DNA of 64,000 nt from Burkholderiaceae bacterium (lineage in GTDB: Bacteria > Pseudomonadota > Gammaproteobacteria > Burkholderiales > Burkholderiaceae_E). The stretch covers positions 3,406,484 through 3,470,483 of the forward strand of contig JAOSJU010000001.1 of assembly GCA_027493945.1 (NCBI GenBank), in the 5' to 3' direction. Position numbers and translations under genes: made by a program. Below the pieces are notes generated by a model. The model did no database searches. It was given only the letters and a program-made list of their open reading frames with translations, and was not told the origin of the DNA. Shown here piece by piece: positions 34,388-47,346 of the stretch (the first letter of the stretch is position 1; each line of letters opens with the position of its first letter).

Positions 34388-35136
34388 ATGAGCAAGCGCA
34401 AGAAGACGACCCGGGCGTGGCTGGCGCGTCACATCGACGACCCGTACGTGAAGCTGGCGCAGAAGCACGGCTACCGTTCGCGGGCAGCGTTCAAGCTGAT
34501 CGAGATCGACGCCCAGGATCGGCTGATCCGCCCCGGCATCGCGGTCGTCGACCTCGGGTCGGCTCCGGGCGCCTGGAGCCAGGTGCTGCGCGAGCGGCTG
34601 GGGCGCCCGGGCGGCGCCGGCATCGACGGGCGCATCGTCGCGCTCGACCTGCTGCCGATGGAGCCGATCCCCGACGTGACCTTCCTGCAGGGCGATTTCC
34701 GGGAGGATGAGACGCTGCACCGGCTCGAGGCGGCGCTGGGCGGGGCGAAGCTGGACCTTGTGGTTTCCGACATGGCCCCAAACCTCAGCGGCGTCGCGTC
34801 GGCCGACGCGGCCCGGATGGCCGACCTGGCCGAACTGGCCGTGGCGTTCGCACTGGCGCACCTGAAGCCCGACGGTGCGCTGTTGGTGAAATGCTTCCAC
34901 GGCAGCGGGTACAGCCAGGTCGTAGAGTTGTTCAAGCGCAGCTTCGTGCGGGTGGCGGTGCGCAAGCCGAAGGCGTCGCGCGGCGCTTCGGCCGAAACCT
35001 ACCTGCTGGGGCGCTCGCCGAAGAAAATCAATGACTTGGCGATACCCCCGGCCGGGGTCGGGGCACGCAATACGCGTAGAATGGAAGCAGCGGAAGCGGG
35101 TAATCGAGCGGGCACGGCGCCCGAAGGAGCAGGTGA

Positions 35137-35140
<4 letters not shown>
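34388..35140 (+). CDS. rlmE: 23S rRNA 2'-O-ribose U2552 methyltransferase
   Basis: The FtsJ/RrmJ enzyme acting on the A loop of 50S. It has 250 residues. [20 protein letters not shown] is the N-terminal catalytic-Lys region, and [20 protein letters not shown] is the SAM motif. The catalytic Asp is in [13 protein letters not shown] and the second Lys in [13 protein letters not shown]. About 35 residues beyond the usual end (after LLGRSPKK) form a polar extension. The stop overlaps the ftsH GTG start. Confidence 0.96.
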
Positions 35141-37037
<1,897 letters not shown>

Positions 37038-37038
<1 letters not shown>

Positions 37039-37883
37039 TGCCGCCGCGGCCGGCGGGCCGCCTGGCCTGCGGCAGGTTCTCGCTGTCGCTCGAGCGGCCG
37101 CTCGTCATGGGCGTGGTCAACGTCACTCCCGATTCCTTCTCCGACGGCGGGCGTCACGATACGGTCGACGCGGCCATCGCGCATGCGCGACAGTTGCTCG
37201 CCGAAGGCGCAGACCTGATCGACATCGGCGGCGAATCCACGCAGCCGGGAGCCGTTGCGGTGGCGCCCGACGAGGAGATCGCGCGTGTCGTGCCGGTGCT
37301 CGATGCACTGCGCGACTGTGGCGTGCCGCTGTCGGTGGACACCCGGAACCCGGAAACGATGCGCGCGGCGATCGTGCACGGTGCCGACATGATCAACGAC
37401 ATCGCGGCGCTGCGCGCGCCGGGCGCGATCGACGCGGTGCGCGACTCGCGATGCGCGCTCTGCCTGATGCACATGCAGGGCGAACCGGCGACGATGCAGC
37501 AGGCGCCGGCCTACGACGAGGTGGTTTCCGAGGTCGGACATTTCCTCGAGGAGCGCGTCGCGGCGCTGCGGGCCGCCGGTGTGGCACGCGAGCGCATCGT
37601 CGTCGACCCGGGAATCGGCTTCGGAAAGACGCTGCGGCACAATCTGCTGCTGCTCGGCGCGCTCGACGATCTCGCCGCGGCCGGCCAGCCGGTGCTGGTC
37701 GGCGTCTCGCGCAAGTCGATGATCGGGGCGCTCACCGGTCGTCCGGCGGAGCAGCGGCTCGCCGGGAGCCTGGCCGCGATGCTGGCGGCGGTGGCGCGGG
37801 GCGCCGCGATCGTGCGCGTGCACGACGTGGCCGAGAGCCGCGACGCGCTGCGCGTCTGGATGGCGATCGACGAGGCGCAGTAG
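37038..37883 (+). CDS. folP: Dihydropteroate synthase
   Basis: Condenses 6-hydroxymethyl-dihydropterin pyrophosphate with p-aminobenzoate in folate synthesis; the sulfonamide target. It has 281 residues. The signatures are VMGVVNVTPDSFSDGGRHDT and LIDIGGESTQPGA, and the pterin-site Lys/Arg lies in GVSRKSMIGALTGRPAEQRL. The start overlaps the ftsH stop (TGATG), as in many proteobacteria; glmM follows at 30 bases. Confidence 0.97.
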
Positions 37884-37913
37884 CGATTACCGCGGCAACA
37901 GGGGGAAGATGCG

Positions 37914-39287
37914 ATGGGGCGCAGGTATTTCGGCACCGACGGGGTGCGCGGCCGGGTCGGCGAGGCGCCGATCACTCCGGAGTTCGTGCTGCGGCTCGGC
38001 TATGCGGCCGGCAAGGTGCTCGCCGCCACGCCGGCCGCGCAGGGGGCGGGTGGGATCGGCAGCGCCGCCGCCTCGGGCAGGCCGGCGGTGATCGTCGGCA
38101 AGGACACGCGCGTCTCGGGCTACATGCTCGAAGCCGCGCTGCAGGCCGGCTTCTCGGCGGCCGGCGTCGACGTACTGCTGTCTGGGCCGATCCCGACGCC
38201 GGCGGTCGCCTACCTGACGCGGGCGCTGCGCCTGTCGGCCGGCGTCGTGATCAGCGCGTCGCACAATCCGTACGAGGACAACGGCATCAAGTTCTTCTCG
38301 GCCGGCGGCAACAAGCTGCCCGACGAGGTGGAGGCGCGGATCGAGGCGCGGATGGACGGGCCGGTGGGTTGCGTGCCCTCGCGCAGCCTGGGCCGCGCGC
38401 GGCGCATCGACGACGCGGCCGGCCGCTACATCGAGTTCTGCAAGAGCAGCTTTCCCGGCACGCTCGACCTGCGCGGGCTACGGCTGGTGGTCGATTGCGC
38501 GCACGGCGCCGGCTACCACACCGCGCCGCACGTGTTCCACGAGCTGGGCGCCGACGTGGTGCCGATCGGCGTGTCCCCCGACGGCCTGAACATCAACCAG
38601 GGCTGCGGCGCCACCGACACCGCGGCGCTGCGGCGTGCGGTGCTCGAGCACAAGGCCGACGTCGGCATCGCGGTCGACGGCGACGCCGACCGGCTGATGA
38701 TGGTCGACGCGTCCGGACGGCTGTACGACGGCGACGAACTGCTCTACGTGATCGTGCGCGATCGCCGCGAGCGCGAGCCGGTGCCCGGCGCGGTCGGCAC
38801 GCTGATGTCGAATCTGGGCCTCGAGCAGGCGCTCGGGCGCCTGGGCGTGCGCTTCGAGCGGGCGAAGGTCGGCGATCGCTACGTGCTCGAGCTGCTGCAC
38901 GAGAAGGGCTGGCGCTACGGTGGCGAGAGTTCGGGCCACCTGCTGTGCCTCGACTGCCATACCACCGGCGACGGAACGATCAGTGCGCTGCAGGTGCTCT
39001 CGGCGATGCGCGCGAGCGGCGCGACGCTCGCCGAGCTGTGCGCCGACCTCACGCTCTTCCCGCAGAAGCTGGTCAACGTGCGCATCGATGGCGGCTTCGA
39101 CTGGAAGAACAGCGCGACGCTCGCCCGCGCGCGCGAGGAAGTCGAGCGGGAACTGGGCGACGACGGTCGCATCCTGATCCGCCCGTCGGGCACCGAGCCG
39201 CTGCTGCGGCTGATGGTCGAGGCGCGCGAGGCGACCGTGGCCGAGCGGATGGCGCGCCGGCTGGCCGACGCGGTCGCGGCACGCTGA
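37914..39287 (+). CDS. glmM: Phosphoglucosamine mutase
   Basis: Converts glucosamine-6-P to glucosamine-1-P for UDP-GlcNAc. It has 457 residues. [20 protein letters not shown] starts the protein. The phosphoserine loop is [17 protein letters not shown] with Ser116, the metal loop is [11 protein letters not shown], and the phosphate-binding loop [15 protein letters not shown]. An Ala/Gly insertion near residues 41-55 accounts for the shifted serine number. A GGGGGA ribosome site precedes the ATG. Confidence 0.97.
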   Translation: MGRRYFGTDGVRGRVGEAPITPEFVLRLGYAAGKVLAATPAAQGAGGIGSAAASGRPAVIVGKDTRVSGYMLEAALQAGFSAAGVDVLLSGPIPTPAVAYLTRALRLSAGVVISASHNPYEDNGIKFFSAGGNKLPDEVEARIEARMDGPVGCVPSRSLGRARRIDDAAGRYIEFCKSSFPGTLDLRGLRLVVDCAHGAGYHTAPHVFHELGADVVPIGVSPDGLNINQGCGATDTAALRRAVLEHKADVGIAVDGDADRLMMVDASGRLYDGDELLYVIVRDRREREPVPGAVGTLMSNLGLEQALGRLGVRFERAKVGDRYVLELLHEKGWRYGGESSGHLLCLDCHTTGDGTISALQVLSAMRASGATLAELCADLTLFPQKLVNVRIDGGFDWKNSATLARAREEVERELGDDGRILIRPSGTEPLLRLMVEAREATVAERMARRLADAVAAR

Positions 39288-39346
39288 CGCGCGCCGCCCG
39301 CGCGCTCCCGCCGGGCGCGGCACCGCTCGCACCCGCGGAAGTGCGC

Positions 39347-39352
39347 TACAAT
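39347..39352 (+). promoter_or_regulatory. -10 element of the tRNA cluster promoter
   Basis: TACAAT ends 11 bases before the first tRNA. No good -35 is visible. Confidence 0.45.
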
Positions 39353-39362
39353 CCCGTTCCTC

Positions 39363-39439
<77 letters not shown>

Positions 39440-39503
39440 TCGCGCTTTCGATGCCAGATGCATCCGAACCGGCATCGAGCGCATCCCCGGCCCCGACCGG
39501 ATT

Positions 39504-39580
39504 CTGCCCGTAGCTCAGTTGGACAGAGCATCAGCCTTCTAAGCTGAGGGTCACAGGTTCGAATCCTGTCGGGCAGGCCA
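39504..39580 (+). tRNA. tRNA-Arg (TCT)
   Basis: 77 nt with an encoded CCA. Acceptor arms CTGCCCG and CGGGCAG pair. The anticodon loop CTTCTAA gives anticodon TCT, and the T arm is ACAGGTTCGAATCCTGT. Confidence 0.96.
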
Positions 39581-39587
39581 TCCCGAT

Positions 39588-39663
39588 GGTGGGCGTAGCT
39601 CAGGGGTAGAGTCCCGGATTGTGATTCCGGTTGTCGTGGGTTCGAATCCCATCGCCCACCCCA
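39588..39663 (+). tRNA. tRNA-His (GTG)
   Basis: 76 nt including the extra 5' G(-1) opposite C73, the identity mark of tRNA-His. Arms GTGGGCG and CGCCCAC pair. The anticodon loop TTGTGAT holds GTG, and CCA is encoded. rpiA starts 14 bases downstream. Confidence 0.97.
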
Positions 39664-39677
39664 GATTTCCAGTCGTC

Positions 39678-40364
39678 ATGAACCAGAACGAACTGAAGCG
39701 CGCCGCGGCGCGCGCGGCGCTCGACGAACTCGTCGACGGCGCGATCGCGGGGGTGGGCAGCGGCTCCACCGTCGACATGTTCATCGACGAGCTCGGCGCG
39801 CGCCGGGCGCGCATCGCCGGTGCGGTCTCGAGCTCCGAGCGCAGCAGTGCGCGGCTGCGCGCCAACGGCATCGAGGTGCTCGACCTGAACCGCGTGCTCG
39901 CCGAAGGGCGCGACATCCCGGTCTACGTCGACGGCGCCGACGAGATCGATGGGGCGCTGCGCATGATCAAGGGCGGCGGCGGCGCGCTCACCCGCGAGAA
40001 GATCGTCGCGACGGCCTGCGGCCGTTTCGTATGCATCGTCGACGCGTCGAAATGCGTCGAGCGCCTCGGGCGCTTTCCGCTGCCGGTCGAGGTGATTCCG
40101 ATGGCGCGTGAGCTGGTCGCGTCGCGGCTGCGCAGCCTTGGCGGGCGGCCGGCGCTGCGCGAGGGTTTCGTCACCGACAACGGCAACCAGATCCTCGACG
40201 TCGCGGGCCTCGAGCTCGACGACCCGGTCGCGTTCGAGTCGGAAGTCAACCAGTGGCCCGGCGTGGTCACGGTCGGCCTGTTTGCAAGGTCCGGGGCCGA
40301 CGTGGTTATCATTGCTTCGCCGTCAGGCATCGAACGTCGCACAGCGTCCGGGGCGAGGGGCTGA
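39678..40364 (+). CDS. rpiA: Ribose-5-phosphate isomerase A
   Basis: Interconverts ribose-5-P and ribulose-5-P in the pentose phosphate pathway. It has 228 residues. Family marks are [59 protein letters not shown], and [12 protein letters not shown]. It starts directly after the tRNA-His gene and may be read from the tRNA transcript. Confidence 0.97.
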   Translation: MNQNELKRAAARAALDELVDGAIAGVGSGSTVDMFIDELGARRARIAGAVSSSERSSARLRANGIEVLDLNRVLAEGRDIPVYVDGADEIDGALRMIKGGGGALTREKIVATACGRFVCIVDASKCVERLGRFPLPVEVIPMARELVASRLRSLGGRPALREGFVTDNGNQILDVAGLELDDPVAFESEVNQWPGVVTVGLFARSGADVVIIASPSGIERRTASGARG

Positions 40365-40451
40365 AGCCCATCGGTCGGTCCGGGGCGGCTCGAACAGAGC
40401 GATTCGAAGAGATCGATTCGACAAGACCAATTACGTCCGGGGGATTGCGCG

Positions 40452-41040
40452 ATGTTTCGTTTCGAGGCGCTGCGGCCGCAGCATGACGACCGGCTTGCGT
40501 TCCTGAAGGGGTTCCTGCGACAACCGCGCGATGTCGGCTCGGTGATTCCGAGCTCGCGCTTCCTCGAACGCAGGATGGTGCGCATGGCCGGCGTCGCGCA
40601 GGCGCAGTCGGTGGTCGAGCTCGGGCCGGGCACCGGCGGCACCACGCGGGCGATCCTCGCCGCGATGCCCGAATCGGCCACGCTGCTGGCGATCGAGCTC
40701 GACCCGACCTTCGCAGACCATATCCGCGAGATCGACGACCGGCGGCTGATCGTTCACCGAGGGCAGCGCCGAGCATCTGGCCGAGCTGATCGCGGCGCAC
40801 CGTCTGCGCCCGCCCGATGCGATTCTCTCGGGCATTCCGTTCTCGACGATGCCGCAGGAGGTGGGCACGCGCATCGTCGAGGCGATCCGCGACGTGCTCG
40901 CGCCGGGCGGCTGTTTCGTCGCCTACCAGTTTCGTGGCGCGGTCGCCGATCGCGCCAGGCCGATCCTCGGCGAGCCCGAGGTGTCGGCCGAGTTCCTCAA
41001 CGTCCCGCCGATGCGGGTCTATCGCTGGCGCAAGCGCTGA
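40452..41040 (+). CDS. Class I SAM-dependent methyltransferase, PmtA-like (one frameshift)
   Basis: A small methyltransferase resembling phospholipid N-methyltransferases and KsgA-like rRNA methylases. The N-terminal block FLKGFLRQPRDVGSVIPSSR and the SAM motif VVELGPGTGGTTRAILAAMP are in the first frame. After IVH the coding frame shifts (extra C near 40757) and continues EGSAEHLAELIAAHRLRPPD, then the catalytic-loop ILSGIPFSTMPQ. Repaired length is 195 residues. The substrate is unknown. Confidence 0.8.
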
Positions 41041-41086
41041 GGTGCGGGCGCGGCGGCGCGAACGCGCGCTGCACGTCGGGTTCGAG

Positions 41087-41359
41087 TCAGGGCTTCGGCG
41101 GAACGTAGCCCGGCGGCCGGTCGGAGCCCTCGCCGAAGAAATACGCCTCGAGCTGCGTGGCCGGGTACTTGCGGGCGCGTGCGTCCGCGAGGTTCAGCCG
41201 GTTCTCGTTGACCAGCATCGTCTGGTGCCGGATCCAGCCCTGCCGGGCTTCCTTCGAGACGTTTTCGTAGAGCCGCTTGCCGAGCTCGCCCGGATAGGGC
41301 GGGAAATCGAGGCCTTCGCCCTCGCGCTGCAGCTTGATGCAGAACACCGTTCTCGACAT
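41087..41359 (-). CDS. yggX: Fe(2+)-trafficking / oxidative damage protection protein
   Basis: A 90-residue YggX protein that protects iron-sulfur clusters against oxidation. [20 protein letters not shown] contains the conserved Cys7; [20 protein letters not shown] and [20 protein letters not shown] are typical. It lies eight bases downstream of argA on the same strand. Confidence 0.96.
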   Translation of the reverse strand: MSRTVFCIKLQREGEGLDFPPYPGELGKRLYENVSKEARQGWIRHQTMLVNENRLNLADARARKYPATQLEAYFFGEGSDRPPGYVPPKP

Positions 41360-41367
41360 TCGCACTC

Positions 41368-42778
41368 CTAGAGTTGCTTGATCAACACCAGTGATTTTCG
41401 TTGCCAGTTGTACAGCCCGCGGCGTTGCTTCGGCAGCTGGTCGACCGACGCGAGCACGAAGCCGCGCTTGAGGAACCAGTGCATGGTACGCGTGGTGAGC
41501 ACGAACAGCCGCTTCAACCCCGCCGCGCGCGCGCGTTGCTCGATGCGCTGCAGCAGCCGCTCGCCGTCGCCGCGGCCCTGCACCTGCGGGTTGACCGCCA
41601 GCGCCGCCATCTCGCCGACGCCCGCTTCGGGAAACGCGTACAGCGCGGCACAGCCGAAGATGACGCCGTCGTGCTCGATCACCGTGAAGTTGGCGATCTC
41701 GCGCTCGATCAGGCCGCGGTCGCGGCGCACCAGCGTGCCGTCCTCCTCGAGCGGGCGCAGCAGCGCGAGCAGCCCGCCGACGTCGTCGGGGCCGGCCTCG
41801 CGCAGCGCTTCGAGGGTTTCCTCGACGAGCATCGTGCCGACGCCGTCGTGCTGGAACAGTTCGAGCAGCACGCTGCCGTCGAGCCCGTACGGGATGATGT
41901 GCGCGCGCGCGACGCCCCCTTCGCAGGCGCGCAGCGCGTGGCGCAGCGTGAACCCGATGTCCTCGGGCAGCGTGTCGCCCGCGAGCAACTGCATGGCCTC
42001 GGCCTCGGAGACCTCGCGGCGCAAGTTGCCGTCGGAATCGAAGACGCCGCCGGTTTCGGCGAGCACGATCAGCTTGTCGGCGTCGAGCGCGATCGCGGTG
42101 CTCGCGGCGACGTCCTCCATGCTCAGGTTGAAGGCCTCGCCGGTCGGCGAATAGCCGAGCGGCGACAGCAGCACCATCGCGCCGCTGTTGAGCGCGAAAC
42201 GGATCGTCTGCACGTCGATCTTTCGCACCAGCCCGGTCTGCTGGTAGTCGACGCCGTCGACGATGCCGACCGGCCGCGCGGTGACCAAGGTTGCCCGAGA
42301 CCACGCGCACCGCCGAATGCGCCATCGGCGTGTTGGGCAGGCCTTGCGAGAACGCCGCCTCCAGGTCGAGGCGGATTTCGCCCGAGGCCTCCTTGGCGCA
42401 TTCGAGGGCCACCGGGTCGGTGATGCGCAGCCCTTCGGCGTAGTGCGCCTGCACGCCGCGCAGCCTCAGCTGCTCGTTCACCTGGGGTCGCGAGCCGTGC
42501 ACCAGCACGATGCGCATGCCCATTGCGTGCAGCAGGCTGAGGTCCTGCACCAGCGGATTGAGCCAGCCCGCCTGGATCAGCTCGCCGGGCACCGCGACCA
42601 CGAAGGTCTTGCCTCGGAACGCGTGGATGTACGGGGCGACCCGGCGCAGCCAGGCGACGAATTGCGCCTCGTCCGGCGAGGCGCCGGGCGACGAGGCGGC
42701 TGGATCGCCGGCATCGGCGGCATCGGCGGCTTCGGCAGGCCCTGAGGCCTGGGCTGCGGGCTGTGCGGGGGCGTTCAT
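41368..42778 (-). CDS. argA: Amino-acid N-acetyltransferase (N-acetylglutamate synthase; one frameshift)
   Basis: First step of arginine synthesis. The N-terminal amino-acid-kinase-like domain starts [20 protein letters not shown] and runs to VVSGNL. An extra base near 42285 shifts the frame, and it resumes as [20 protein letters not shown]. The C-terminal GNAT domain holds the acetyl-CoA loop [20 protein letters not shown]. The repaired protein has 469 residues, with an Ala/Asp-rich N-terminal extension of some 40 residues. It is divergent from hrpA, with only 22 bases between start codons. Confidence 0.92.
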
Positions 42779-42784
42779 CGCGTC

Positions 42785-42792
42785 ATTATAAT
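42785..42792. promoter_or_regulatory. Palindromic -10 between argA and hrpA
   Basis: ATTATAAT is its own reverse complement, so TATAAT reads on both strands inside the 22-base gap. For hrpA it sits about 8 bases before the ATG; for argA it ends about 7 bases before its ATG. If used, both messages would be leaderless or nearly so. Confidence 0.45.
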
Positions 42793-42800
42793 TTCTGCCC

Positions 42801-45800
42801 ATGTCTTTCCGGCAGCGCACCGTGCAGCGGCCCGCGGCGCCGCTGCGGACGCTGCCTCCGCTGCGGTTTCCCGAGTCGCTGCCGGTCTCGGCACGCCGCG
42901 ACGAGATCGCCGACGCGATCCGGCGCCATCCGGTGGTCATCGTCTGCGGCGAGACCGGCTCGGGCAAGACCACCCAGCTTCCCAAGATCTGCGCGATGGC
43001 CGGCGGCGGCCGCGCCGGGCTGATCGGCCACACGCAGCCGCGGCGGCTGGCGGCCACCTCGGTGGCTCGGCGAATCGCCGAGGAGCTCGGCTCGCCGCCG
43101 GGCGTGCACGTCGGCCACAAGATCCGCTTCGACGAGACGCTGTCGCCCGGCGCCACGATCAAGCTGATGACCGACGGGATCCTGCTGGCCGAGACGATGT
43201 CGGATCCGCTGCTGTTGCAGTACGACACGCTGATCGTCGACGAGGCGCACGAGCGCAGCCTGAACATCGACTTCCTGCTGGGCTACCTGAAGCAGCTGAT
43301 CGAAGGGCCGCGGCGTGACGACCTGAAGCTGGTCATCACCTCGGCGACGATCGACGCCGATCGCTTCGCCCGGCATTTCGGGCGGCGCATCGAGCCCGCA
43401 GGCGAGCGCATCGAGCCGGCGCCCGTGATCGAAGTCTCGGGGCGCCTCTATCCGGTGGAGATCCGCTACCAGGGCTTCGACGACCGCCACCGCGACGACG
43501 AGGACGAATCGGACCTGCCGTCGCGGATCGACGAGGCGATCGAGACGCTGTGGCGCGAGGCGCCGGGCGACGTGCTGGTGTTCCTGGCGGGCGAGCGCGA
43601 GATCCGCGATGTTGCCGAGCACCTGCGCCGCCTGCACGCCCGCGAGAGCGCGTCGCGCAGCGGCTCGCCGTGGGCGCGCGGGCCGATCGAGATCCTCCCC
43701 TTGTATTCGCGCCTGTCGGCGGCCGAACAGCAGCGCGTGTTCGCGGGCTCCGGCGGGCGGCGCATCGTGCTCGCGACCAACGTCGCCGAGACCTCGCTCA
43801 CGGTCCCCGGCATCCGCTACGTGGTCGATCCGGGGCTGGCGCGCGTCAAGCGCTACCGCTATCGCGGCAAGGTCGAGCAGCTGCAGGTCGAGCCGATCTC
43901 GCAGGCCGCCGCCAACCAGCGCGCCGGGCGCTGCGGGCGCGTCGCCGACGGCGTCTGCATCCGGCTCTACGACGAGGCCGATTTCGCGAAGCGGCCGCGG
44001 TTCACGGACCCGGAGATCCTGCGCTCGTCGCTCGCCGCGGTGATCCTCAGGATGAAGGCGCTGCGGCTGGTCGACATCGAGGAGTTTCCGTTTCTCGACC
44101 CCCCGCCGCGCAAGGCGATCGCCGACGGCTTCGCGCTGCTGCAGGAGCTGGGTGCGGTGGACGAGGCGCGCCGGCTCACCGCGACCGGACGGCAGCTGTC
44201 GCTGCTGCCGGTGGATCCGCGCATCGGCCGCATGCTGCTCGCGGCGCGCGAGCTCGACTGCCTGCGCGAGGTCATGGTGATCGCCGCGGCGCTGTCCTCG
44301 CAGGATCCACGCGAGCGGCCGCTCGACGCGCAGCAGGCCGCCGACCAGGCGCATCGGCGCTTCGCCGACGAGAAGTCCGACTTCCTCTCGTTCGTGAAGC
44401 TGTGGGACTACTGGGCGCAGGCGCAGGCGGAAAAAGAGTCGAATCGCAGGCTCGCGCAGCGGCTCGAGCGCGAGTTCCTGTCGACGCGCCGGCTGCGCGA
44501 CTGGGCCGACGTGCACGCGCAGCTCGCCGACGCGGCGCGCGCGCTGAAGTGGCACGCCAATGTGCGTCCGGCGAGCTACGAGGCGATCCATCATGCGCTG
44601 CTCACCGGCTTGCTGGGCAACCTCGGTTTCAAGGCGCCCGACGACCTGCAGTACTCCGGCACGCACCAGACGAAGTTCGCGATCCACCCAGGTTCGGCGC
44701 TGGCGAAGAAGGCCCCACGCTGGGTGATGGCCGCCGAGATGGTCGAGACCGGACGCCTGTACGCGCGCACGGCGGCGCGCATCGAGCCGGCATGGATCGA
44801 GCGCGCCGGCGCGCACCTGATCAGGCGCAGCTGGTCCGACCCGGCGTGGTCGAAGAGCGCCGGCCAGGCGGTGGCCAGCGAGCGCGGCGTGCTCTATGGG
44901 TTGACGATCTATGCGCAGCGGCGCGTGAACTTCGGCCCGATCGATCCGCGGCTGTCACGCGAGCTGATGATCCGCGGCGCGCTGGTCGGCGGCGACTGGG
45001 ACAGCCGGCTGCGCTTCTTCGTGCACAACCGGCGGCTGGTGGCCGAGATCGAGGCGCTCGAGCAGCGCATCCGCCGTCCCGACCTGCTGGTCGACGAGCG
45101 CGACCTGTTCGACTGGTACGACGCGCGCATTCCGCAGGACGTGCATTCGGCGCAGTCGCTCGAGCACTGGTGGCGCGAGGCGTCCCGCGCCGATACCGGA
45201 CTGCTGCAGCTGTCGCGCGACGCGCTGCTCAGGAAGGGCGCCGATGCGGTGGGCGCCGAATCGTTCCCGCGGCGCCTCGCGATGCGCGGCCTGGATTTCG
45301 ACCTCGACTACCGCTTCGATCCCGGCGCCGGTGACGACGGCGTCACCATGTCGGTGCCGCTGGCGATGCTGAACCAGGTCGACGAGGTGCGCTGCGAATG
45401 GCTGGTCCCGGGCATGCTGAAAGACAAGGTGCAGGCGCTGGCGAAATCGCTGCCGCAGAAGCTGCGCCGTCACCTCGTGCCGCTGCCCGCCTGGGCCGAG
45501 GGCTTCGTCGCGCGCTGGCGGGAGCGGGAGGGCAGCCGCCCGCTGGTCGATGCGCTGATCGAGGACCTGCGCGAGGACAGGGGCCTGCGCGCGTCGGCCG
45601 CGGATTTTCGGCCCGAGACGCTGCCCCCGCACCTGTCGATGAATTTCCGGCTGGTCGATGTGCACGGCGGCGTGCTCGCGAGCTCGCGACAGCTGGCCGC
45701 GCTGCGCGCGGAGCACGGCCCGCGCGCGCAGGGTGCGTTCCAGGCGGCGGTCGCAGCCGCATCCCCGAGCGCAGTCGCGACGGCATCCGCGAATGGCATC

Positions 45801-46664
45801 GCGGGTGCGCGGCATACCGACTGGTCGTTCGGCGCGCTGCCCGAACTGATGGAGCTCACGCAGCGCGTGGGCGGGCGCGAGCAGACGGCAATCGGCTATC
45901 CGGCGCTGGTCGACGTCGGCGACGCGGTGGAACTGCAGCTGTTCGACGATCCGTCGCAGGCGGCGACGACGCACCGCGCCGGACTGTTGCGGCTGTTCGC
46001 GATCGCACTGCGCGAGCCGCTCAAATACTTCGAGAAGCACATCCCCGATTTCCAGAAGATGTCGCTGCTCTACGCGAGCTTCGGAGGCGCCGATGACCTG
46101 CGGCGCGAACTGGTCGCGGCGTCGCTCGAGCGCGCCTGCATGGGCGATCCGCTGCCCGCCGACGCCGACGCCTTCGCCGCACGCGTGGTCGAGGCGCGCT
46201 CGCGGTCGATCCTGGTCGGCCAGGAGCTGGCGCGCGCCGTCTCGGAAATCCTCTCCGGCCATGCGGCGGTGCTGCGCAAGCTGGGCACGGCGAAGCCGGG
46301 CGCCGCGGTGGCAGCCGACGTCGACGCGCAGCTGCAGGCGTTGATGCCGAAGCGCTTCGTCACCGCGACCCCGCCGGCACAGCTGCGCCACCTGCCGCGC
46401 TACCTGAAGGCCATCGGGGCGAGGCTCGACAAGCTGCGCAACGATCCGGCGCGCGACGCGCAGAAAGCGGCCGAGCTGGCGCCGCTGATGCAGGCGTGGC
46501 GGCGCCTGTCGGCGCAGCGGCGCGGCCAACCCGATTCGCGGCTCGAGGAACTGCGCTGGCTCCTGGAGGAACTGCGCGTCTCGCTGTTCGCGCAGGAATT
46601 GCGCACGCCGATCCCGGTGTCGGTCAAGCGCCTGCAGAAGGCCCCGGAGGCGCTGCTCGTTTGA
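42801..46664 (+). CDS. hrpA: ATP-dependent RNA helicase HrpA
   Basis: A DEAH-box helicase of 1287 residues, normal for the family, implicated in rescue of stalled ribosomes and mRNA processing. Walker A is [20 protein letters not shown] (GETGSGKT at 50-57). DEAH is at 147-150 in [23 protein letters not shown] in [20 protein letters not shown], and motif VI in [12 protein letters not shown]. The OB-fold follows, and the long C-terminal DUF3418 region is complete. Confidence 0.97.
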   Translation: MSFRQRTVQRPAAPLRTLPPLRFPESLPVSARRDEIADAIRRHPVVIVCGETGSGKTTQLPKICAMAGGGRAGLIGHTQPRRLAATSVARRIAEELGSPPGVHVGHKIRFDETLSPGATIKLMTDGILLAETMSDPLLLQYDTLIVDEAHERSLNIDFLLGYLKQLIEGPRRDDLKLVITSATIDADRFARHFGRRIEPAGERIEPAPVIEVSGRLYPVEIRYQGFDDRHRDDEDESDLPSRIDEAIETLWREAPGDVLVFLAGEREIRDVAEHLRRLHARESASRSGSPWARGPIEILPLYSRLSAAEQQRVFAGSGGRRIVLATNVAETSLTVPGIRYVVDPGLARVKRYRYRGKVEQLQVEPISQAAANQRAGRCGRVADGVCIRLYDEADFAKRPRFTDPEILRSSLAAVILRMKALRLVDIEEFPFLDPPPRKAIADGFALLQELGAVDEARRLTATGRQLSLLPVDPRIGRMLLAARELDCLREVMVIAAALSSQDPRERPLDAQQAADQAHRRFADEKSDFLSFVKLWDYWAQAQAEKESNRRLAQRLEREFLSTRRLRDWADVHAQLADAARALKWHANVRPASYEAIHHALLTGLLGNLGFKAPDDLQYSGTHQTKFAIHPGSALAKKAPRWVMAAEMVETGRLYARTAARIEPAWIERAGAHLIRRSWSDPAWSKSAGQAVASERGVLYGLTIYAQRRVNFGPIDPRLSRELMIRGALVGGDWDSRLRFFVHNRRLVAEIEALEQRIRRPDLLVDERDLFDWYDARIPQDVHSAQSLEHWWREASRADTGLLQLSRDALLRKGADAVGAESFPRRLAMRGLDFDLDYRFDPGAGDDGVTMSVPLAMLNQVDEVRCEWLVPGMLKDKVQALAKSLPQKLRRHLVPLPAWAEGFVARWREREGSRPLVDALIEDLREDRGLRASAADFRPETLPPHLSMNFRLVDVHGGVLASSRQLAALRAEHGPRAQGAFQAAVAAASPSAVATASANGIAGARHTDWSFGALPELMELTQRVGGREQTAIGYPALVDVGDAVELQLFDDPSQAATTHRAGLLRLFAIALREPLKYFEKHIPDFQKMSLLYASFGGADDLRRELVAASLERACMGDPLPADADAFAARVVEARSRSILVGQELARAVSEILSGHAAVLRKLGTAKPGAAVAADVDAQLQALMPKRFVTATPPAQLRHLPRYLKAIGARLDKLRNDPARDAQKAAELAPLMQAWRRLSAQRRGQPDSRLEELRWLLEELRVSLFAQELRTPIPVSVKRLQKAPEALLV

Positions 46665-46673
46665 TCGGCGCTC

Positions 46674-47156
46674 TCATCCGGCCATCACCAGCACCGGCTG
46701 CGGGCGTCTCTCGCCGGCGGGAACTGGCGGCGCGGCGCCCGCCGACTCGAACAGGTCGGCGAATTCCGGTGCGGACAGCTGGATCAGGCTCAGCAACTTC
46801 GGGGTGATGCCTACCTGCTGCCGCCCGACTTCGCTGGCCAGCCTGAGCAGCGTCTCGAGCGTTCGCGCGGTGAAGCCCGCGCCGTCATCGCCGGTGCCGG
46901 GGCGGGCCAGCACCGCCTGCACGATCGCGGCGCGCACCGCGAACCCGCCGCGCCGTGCCAGCGCCAGCAGGTTGCGCAGCGACTGCAGTCCCCAGCGCAT
47001 GTCGGTCAGGCACACCAGCAACTGGTCGCCATCCTGGTCGACCACGCGGCCGCCGCTTTCGCGCACCCGACGGGCGTAATCGAGCATCGCCTCCCGCGCC
47101 GGCGCTGCGTACGCGTCGAGGCCCTCGAATCGAAGCAGGACGAGCAGGTTCACCAT
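46674..47156 (-). CDS. Uncharacterised protein with a nucleotide-cyclase-like fold
   Basis: A 160-residue protein I do not recognise by name. The order of features resembles a class III nucleotidyl cyclase homology domain: a starting strand MVNLLVLLRFEGLDAYAAPA, a central GGRVVDQDGDQLLVCLTDMR (the dGD turn), FAVRAAIVQAVLARPG, then the TARTLETLLRLASEVGRQQV helix and GITPKLLSLI. The metal-binding Asp pair is not complete, so activity as a cyclase is unlikely. The ATG at 47156 has a GGAAG ahead of it; an in-frame start at 47213 is the alternative. It is convergent with hrpA. Confidence 0.6.
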   Translation of the reverse strand: MVNLLVLLRFEGLDAYAAPAREAMLDYARRVRESGGRVVDQDGDQLLVCLTDMRWGLQSLRNLLALARRGGFAVRAAIVQAVLARPGTGDDGAGFTARTLETLLRLASEVGRQQVGITPKLLSLIQLSAPEFADLFESAGAAPPVPAGERRPQPVLVMAG

Positions 47157-47346
47157 CTTCGGCACTTCCGGCGCCGGCGGGGCGCGCGAACCGCTCGCGC
47201 ACGAAAACGTCACCCGGGGCAGGCTCGGATACCCCGAGCGTAGCGGCGACGCGCGCGCGCTGTCGCCGCGGCGCGACGGGCGGCAGGATGCGGCCGACCG
47301 CGCGCCGGCGGCCCGGCAGCGGCGGGCGGCCCGGTATCATTGCGCG

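Noticed and set aside
41087..43267. 726-residue minus-strand protein running through yggX, argA and hrpA
   Set aside because: It is three unrelated pieces: yggX, the front of argA and antisense of hrpA, joined only because no stop intervenes.
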